A stretch of DNA of 10,067 nt from NCBI GenBank assembly GCA_030038715.1, contig JASHSO010000033.1:1-10067 (forward strand), given 5' to 3'. The notes below the pieces were generated by a model. The model ran no database searches and was not told where the DNA came from. It was given only the letters and a program-made list of their open reading frames with translations. The DNA is from Streptosporangiaceae bacterium. GTDB lineage: Bacteria > Actinomycetota > Actinomycetes > Streptosporangiales > Streptosporangiaceae. The position numbers and the translations under genes are program-made. The first letter of the stretch is position 1; each line of letters begins with the position of its first letter. Positions 7,789 to 10,067 of the stretch are shown here, in pieces.

Positions 7789-7940
7789 GACATCAGTTTA
7801 ACGAAAACTTAATCTCTGCTACAGATATCCTCGCTTGTGCTAATGGTCACCACAAGACATGCTCGTCAGAGAGTCGGGCGGAGGTCTCCGTTCAGGCTCC
7901 ACTCAGCACACGCTCTTGCCCCGCAGCAAGGAGCCTGGTC
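7789..7940. promoter_or_regulatory. Divergent LysR/aminotransferase control region with likely operator
   Basis: The part next to the LysR gene (7789-7860) is clearly more AT-rich than its surroundings. It holds a perfect inverted repeat AGTTT (7795-7799) and AAACT (7805-7809), spacer 5 nt, nested with TTAA-N7-TTAA (7798-7812), which suits a LysR binding site. On the minus strand the -10-like TAAACT (7800-7795) overlaps the left arm, consistent with self-repression. On the plus strand TATCCT (7826-7831) is a possible -10 box for the aminotransferase; the matching -35 position is poor and falls in the operator, as expected for an activated promoter. A strong ribosome site AAGGAG (7928-7933) lies 7 nt before the aminotransferase ATG. 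The transcript would carry a leader of about 100 nt in which I see no known riboswitch. Confidence 0.55.
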
Positions 7941-9254
7941 ATGCCCTGGGCTGGCCCGTCCACCCTGACCGAGAACGCCCCGATACCAGGAGGATTCAAA
8001 CGCTTCCCCCTTTCTGCCACGCTTGCCGCCAGCGAGGCCATCGCCAGCCGCAGGCAGCGAGGCCAGCCGATCCTGCCTCTTGGCTTCGGCGAATCGGGGC
8101 TACCGGTCCACCCGGTGCTCACCGCAGCCCTGGCCGACGGTGCCGGCCACAGCGGTTATGGACCGGTGGCGGGCACCCAGCGCCTGCGTGAGGCGGCGGC
8201 GGGGTACTGGTCCAGGCGCTCGCTGAGTACGCGGCCGGACCAGGTTGTGGCCGGGCCGGGCAGCAAGCCGCTGCTCTTCGGGCTGCTGCTGGCAATCGGT
8301 TCCGACGTTGCCGTGCCACGGCCAAGCTGGGTCAGCTACGCGGCGCAGACGCGGCTCATCGGCGCGATGCCGCACTTCGTCCCTGCGCTGCCCGGCCAGG
8401 GCGGTATCTGCGATCCGGCCGAGCTTGACCGGGCCGTGACTGCCAGCCGCGCCGGGGACCGTCGCATCGGCGCGGTGCTGGTGACCCTGCCGGACAACCC
8501 GACGGGCCGACTGGCACGCTCCGCGGCGGTCCGCGAGCTCTGTGCCGTGGCCGAGCGGCATGATCTGATCATCATCAGCGACGAGATCTACCGCGACCTC
8601 GTACATGACTCGTCCGCTGAGGTAGTGAGCCCGGCGGCCGTGGCTCCCGACCGTACCGTGGTCAGCACGGGGCTAAGCAAGAGCCTGTCGGTCGGCGGCT
8701 GGCGAATCGGCGTCGCGAGGATGCCCGACGGCAAGGCCGGCCCGATGCTGCGAGACCGGCTGCTCGGCGTCGCCAGCGAGATATGGTCGGCGCCCACCGG
8801 CCCGGTTCAGCACGCGGCGGCCGTGGCTTTCGACGAACCTGACGAACTGGTCGAGCGGGTCAGCCGCAGTCGCAGCCTGCACGCGGCCGTCTGCACGGCG
8901 GCGGCCCGGATCTGCGCGAAGGCCGGGCTGGCTGTCGCAGCGCCGCAGGCGGCGTTCTACCTCTACCCCGACTTCGCGCCATGGCGCGACGACCTGTCTC
9001 GCAGGTTCGGCATCAGCGGCGGGCCCGGGCTCGCAGCCCTGCTGCTTGACCGCTATGGCGCCTGCACCCTGCCGGGTAGCGCGTTCGGGGAGAACAGCAC
9101 GTCATGGCGGCTGCGACTGGCCACCGGGCTGCTTTACGGCGACCTTGACGAGCAGCGTGAACAGGCGCTGACCGCCGCCGACCCGCTCCGGCTGCCGTGG
9201 ATCGCCTCGGCCCTCGCCAGGCTCGGCGAGATCCTGGCCGACCTGCGGCCGTAG
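7941..9254 (+). CDS. PLP-dependent class I/II aminotransferase
   Basis: This is a 437-residue fold-type I aminotransferase. Visible landmarks are GYGPVAGTQRLREA (small-domain start, about residues 73-85), AGPGSKPLLFGLL (104-116, cofactor phosphate region), DNPTGR (Asn186), SDEIYRDL (Asp214 to the pyridine nitrogen, Tyr217), SKSLSVGGWRIG (Schiff-base Lys247, with Arg255) and LRLATG (Arg392, the likely alpha-carboxylate anchor). The arrangement is that of the AspB/alanine-aspartate-aromatic aminotransferase group, which moves an amino group between an amino acid and a 2-oxo acid; the substrate pair cannot be read from sequence. The start is well supported by AAGGAG at 7928-7933. It is divergent from the LysR regulator, its probable controller. 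The residues before about 20 are poorly family-like and may be disordered. Confidence 0.9.
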   Translation: MPWAGPSTLTENAPIPGGFKRFPLSATLAASEAIASRRQRGQPILPLGFGESGLPVHPVLTAALADGAGHSGYGPVAGTQRLREAAAGYWSRRSLSTRPDQVVAGPGSKPLLFGLLLAIGSDVAVPRPSWVSYAAQTRLIGAMPHFVPALPGQGGICDPAELDRAVTASRAGDRRIGAVLVTLPDNPTGRLARSAAVRELCAVAERHDLIIISDEIYRDLVHDSSAEVVSPAAVAPDRTVVSTGLSKSLSVGGWRIGVARMPDGKAGPMLRDRLLGVASEIWSAPTGPVQHAAAVAFDEPDELVERVSRSRSLHAAVCTAAARICAKAGLAVAAPQAAFYLYPDFAPWRDDLSRRFGISGGPGLAALLLDRYGACTLPGSAFGENSTSWRLRLATGLLYGDLDEQREQALTAADPLRLPWIASALARLGEILADLRP

Positions 9255-9259
9255 GCACG

Positions 9260-9276
9260 CCGTCGAGCCACGACGG
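9260..9276 (+). terminator. Short hairpin after aminotransferase
   Basis: CCGTCG (9260-9265) and CGACGG (9271-9276) form a perfect 6-bp stem with a 5-nt loop, starting 6 nt after the aminotransferase stop. It is followed by TTCC but no T run. It is a plausible weak terminator separating the aminotransferase from the kdp operon. Confidence 0.4.
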
Positions 9277-9453
9277 TTCCGCCAGCCCAGGACGATCTGC
9301 TAGCGCGAGGGCGCGCACGCTCGCCGCCTCGCTGGCGCATGGGCTTCGTTAGGAACCTCGTCGCACCCGCATGGGTCTCGTTTGGAGACGTCTCCGGGCT
9401 CGATTCGCGCTGTTCACTCAGGTGTCTGCCGGTTCGCCAGCTTGGAGGACTCC
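9277..9453 (+). promoter_or_regulatory. Leader/promoter region of the kdp operon
   Basis: This non-coding stretch precedes the kdp genes and should contain their promoter. It carries a perfect 12-bp palindrome GGAGACGTCTCC (9384-9395). Just before it another GTCTC (9375-9379) could pair with the GAGAC of the palindrome (9385-9389), giving two mutually exclusive pairings. GCGAGG (9305-9310) can also pair with CCTCGC (9327-9332). I cannot assign -35 and -10 boxes with confidence. In other bacteria kdp is induced by the KdpD/KdpE two-component system under potassium limitation, and the palindrome could be an operator, but KdpE binding is not shown. A strong ribosome site GGAGG (9444-9448) closes the region. 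Confidence 0.4.
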
Positions 9454-9543
9454 ATGCAAGACCTGTTGTACATCGGCCTGACCATCGTGGTCTTCGGCGT
9501 GCTCTGGCTCATCGTGAAGGGGATCGAGACCTTTGAGCGCTGA
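9454..9543 (+). CDS. 29-residue single-helix membrane micro-protein ahead of kdpF
   Basis: The ATG at 9454 is preceded by a strong ribosome site, GGAGG at 9444-9448, 5 nt away. The product starts MQDLLYIGLTIVVFGVLW, a single hydrophobic helix of about 18-20 residues, and ends in a short charged segment (KGIETFER). It is not KdpF: the next frame has the KdpF signature. It overlaps the kdpF start by 11 nt, so the two are almost certainly co-translated. I recall similar roughly 30-residue one-helix frames ahead of kdpF in other bacteria, but cannot check this here. A structural or assembly role beside the Kdp pump is an inference from position only. Confidence 0.72.
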   Translation: MQDLLYIGLTIVVFGVLWLIVKGIETFER

Positions 9544-9622
9544 GAACTGGATCGGCCTTATTGGCGGCATCTTCTTGGTTGTGTACCTATTCGTCGCCCT
9601 CGTGCGTCCTGAGAGGTTCTGA
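9533..9622 (+). CDS. kdpF: Potassium-transporting ATPase subunit F
   Basis: The product is a 29-residue single-span membrane protein reading MSAENWIGLIGGIFLVVYL, followed by FVALVRPERF. The GLIGGIFLVVYLFVALVRPERF type of ending (Tyr-Leu followed by Leu-x-x-Pro-Glu-x-Phe) is the hallmark of KdpF, the small subunit that stabilises the KdpABC complex. The start is TTG at 9533, with AAGGGG about 10 nt upstream, inside the preceding gene. Its stop (9620-9622) overlaps the kdpA ATG as TGATG. The TTG start and the overlap explain why it is easily missed. Confidence 0.88.
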   Translation: MSAENWIGLIGGIFLVVYLFVALVRPERF

Positions 9623-10067
9623 TGAGTAGTGCTGCCGCCGGGTGGCTTCAGGCCGCCCTGCTCGTCGCCGCTCTTGCCGCGTGCTACGTACCGCTCGGCA
9701 ACTACATCGCCTACGTCTTCAGCTCCGACAGGGACTGGAAGGTCGAGCGCTTCGTCTTCAGGCTGCTCGGCGTCGACCGTCACGCCGACCAGAAGTGGAG
9801 CGTCTACGTCCGCAGCATCCTGGCGTTCTCCGCGGTCAGCGTGCTGTTCCTGTACGGGCTGCAGCGACTGCAAAACCACCTGCTGCTGAGCGAGCACATG
9901 GCACCGGTAGCGCCAGACACCGCGTGGAATACCGCGGTGTCGTTCGTGACCATCACCAACTGGCAGAACTACGCCGGCGAGTCCACCATGGGCTACCTGG
10001 TGCAGATGACCGGGCTGACCGTGCAGCAGTTCATGACGGCGGCCGTCGGCCTGGTCGTCGCGATCGC
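9622..10067 (+). CDS. kdpA: Potassium-transporting ATPase subunit A, channel-like subunit (3' partial)
   Basis: About 148 residues are visible before the window ends; the full protein is usually 550-600 residues. The ATG overlaps the kdpF stop, and GAGAGG (9611-9616) lies 5 nt upstream. The first membrane helix (AAGWLQAALLVAALAACYVPLG) is followed by a cytoplasmic stretch, a second helix (SVYVRSILAFSAVSVLFLYGL) and the NTAVSFVT-ITNWQNYAGE segment, the first pore loop and selectivity filter of KdpA. Then comes MGYLVQMTGLTVQQF, the start of the next helix. KdpA binds and conducts potassium in the KdpFABC P-type ATPase. The filter reads TITNWQ where the usual motif is TNTNWQ (Ile codon at 9952-9954). 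The kdpB and kdpC genes would be expected to the right of the window. Confidence 0.95.
   Translation, partial: MSSAAAGWLQAALLVAALAACYVPLGNYIAYVFSSDRDWKVERFVFRLLGVDRHADQKWSVYVRSILAFSAVSVLFLYGLQRLQNHLLLSEHMAPVAPDTAWNTAVSFVTITNWQNYAGESTMGYLVQMTGLTVQQFMTAAVGLVVAI

Noticed and set aside
7859..8191. 110-residue plus-strand frame spanning the aminotransferase start
   Set aside because: It overlaps the aminotransferase in another frame, lacks a ribosome site and has a low-complexity composition.
5283..9392. GACGTC shared by the arcA and kdp control regions as a common operator
   Set aside because: The 6-mer is expected a few times by chance in 10 kb of this composition and also occurs within a coding region at 5283-5288.
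9255..9453. Cyclic-di-AMP (ydaO-type) riboswitch ahead of kdp
   Set aside because: Such riboswitches are known for potassium transporters, and a short AACCTCGTCG string near 9354 recalls its 3' part. The rest of the conserved core is not present in order, so I do not call it; a covariance-model search would decide.
9339..9536. 65-residue plus-strand frame in the kdp leader
   Set aside because: It overlaps the micro-protein that has a strong ribosome site; its sequence is Arg/His-rich and resembles nothing.

Overview
The window is high-GC DNA (roughly two thirds G+C by inspection) with G/C-ending codons, many overlapping antisense open frames and weak Shine-Dalgarno signals at several starts. 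Together with the gene families present, this points to an actinomycete (Actinomycetota, filamentous or soil type). I cannot name a genus. The gene content looks chromosomal, and I see no RNA gene, CRISPR array, insertion sequence or phage gene.

Layout. (1) Bases 1-1640, plus strand: a 5'-truncated, membrane-anchored HtrA/DegP-type serine protease. It has a Gly/Tyr/Gln/Pro-rich cytoplasmic tail, one membrane helix, an intact His-Asp-Ser triad and a C-terminal PDZ domain carrying an unusual insertion. (2) Bases 5513-1668, minus strand: a large LuxR-family (LAL/MalT-like) ATPase regulator, followed after 9 nt by a DapE-type M20 desuccinylase. The dapE end converges on the protease gene over a strong hairpin at 1655-1686. 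(3) Bases 5599-6816, plus strand: a complete arginine deiminase, divergent from the LAL regulator across an 85-nt control region. (4) Bases 7788-6823, minus strand: a LysR-type regulator converging on the deiminase with only 6 nt between stop codons. (5) Bases 7941-9254, plus strand: a PLP-dependent class I/II aminotransferase divergent from the LysR gene. The AT-rich gap between them carries a likely LysR operator. (6) Bases 9454-10067, plus strand: the start of a kdp high-affinity potassium pump operon. A 29-residue single-helix protein comes first, then kdpF (29 residues, TTG start), then kdpA, which is cut off by the window end. All three are tightly overlapped.

How the genes work together. 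The middle of the window is dominated by amino-acid metabolism: diaminopimelate/lysine synthesis, arginine catabolism and transamination. Each has a divergent or co-directional regulator, but the window does not show that they form one pathway. No carbamate kinase or ornithine carbamoyltransferase accompanies the deiminase. The protease and the Kdp pump are separate envelope functions at the two edges.

I do not see a clearly new system. The points most worth checking are the PDZ insertion in the protease, the extra micro-protein ahead of kdpF with a palindrome in the kdp leader, a substitution in the first KdpA selectivity-filter motif, and the LAL-dapE pairing.
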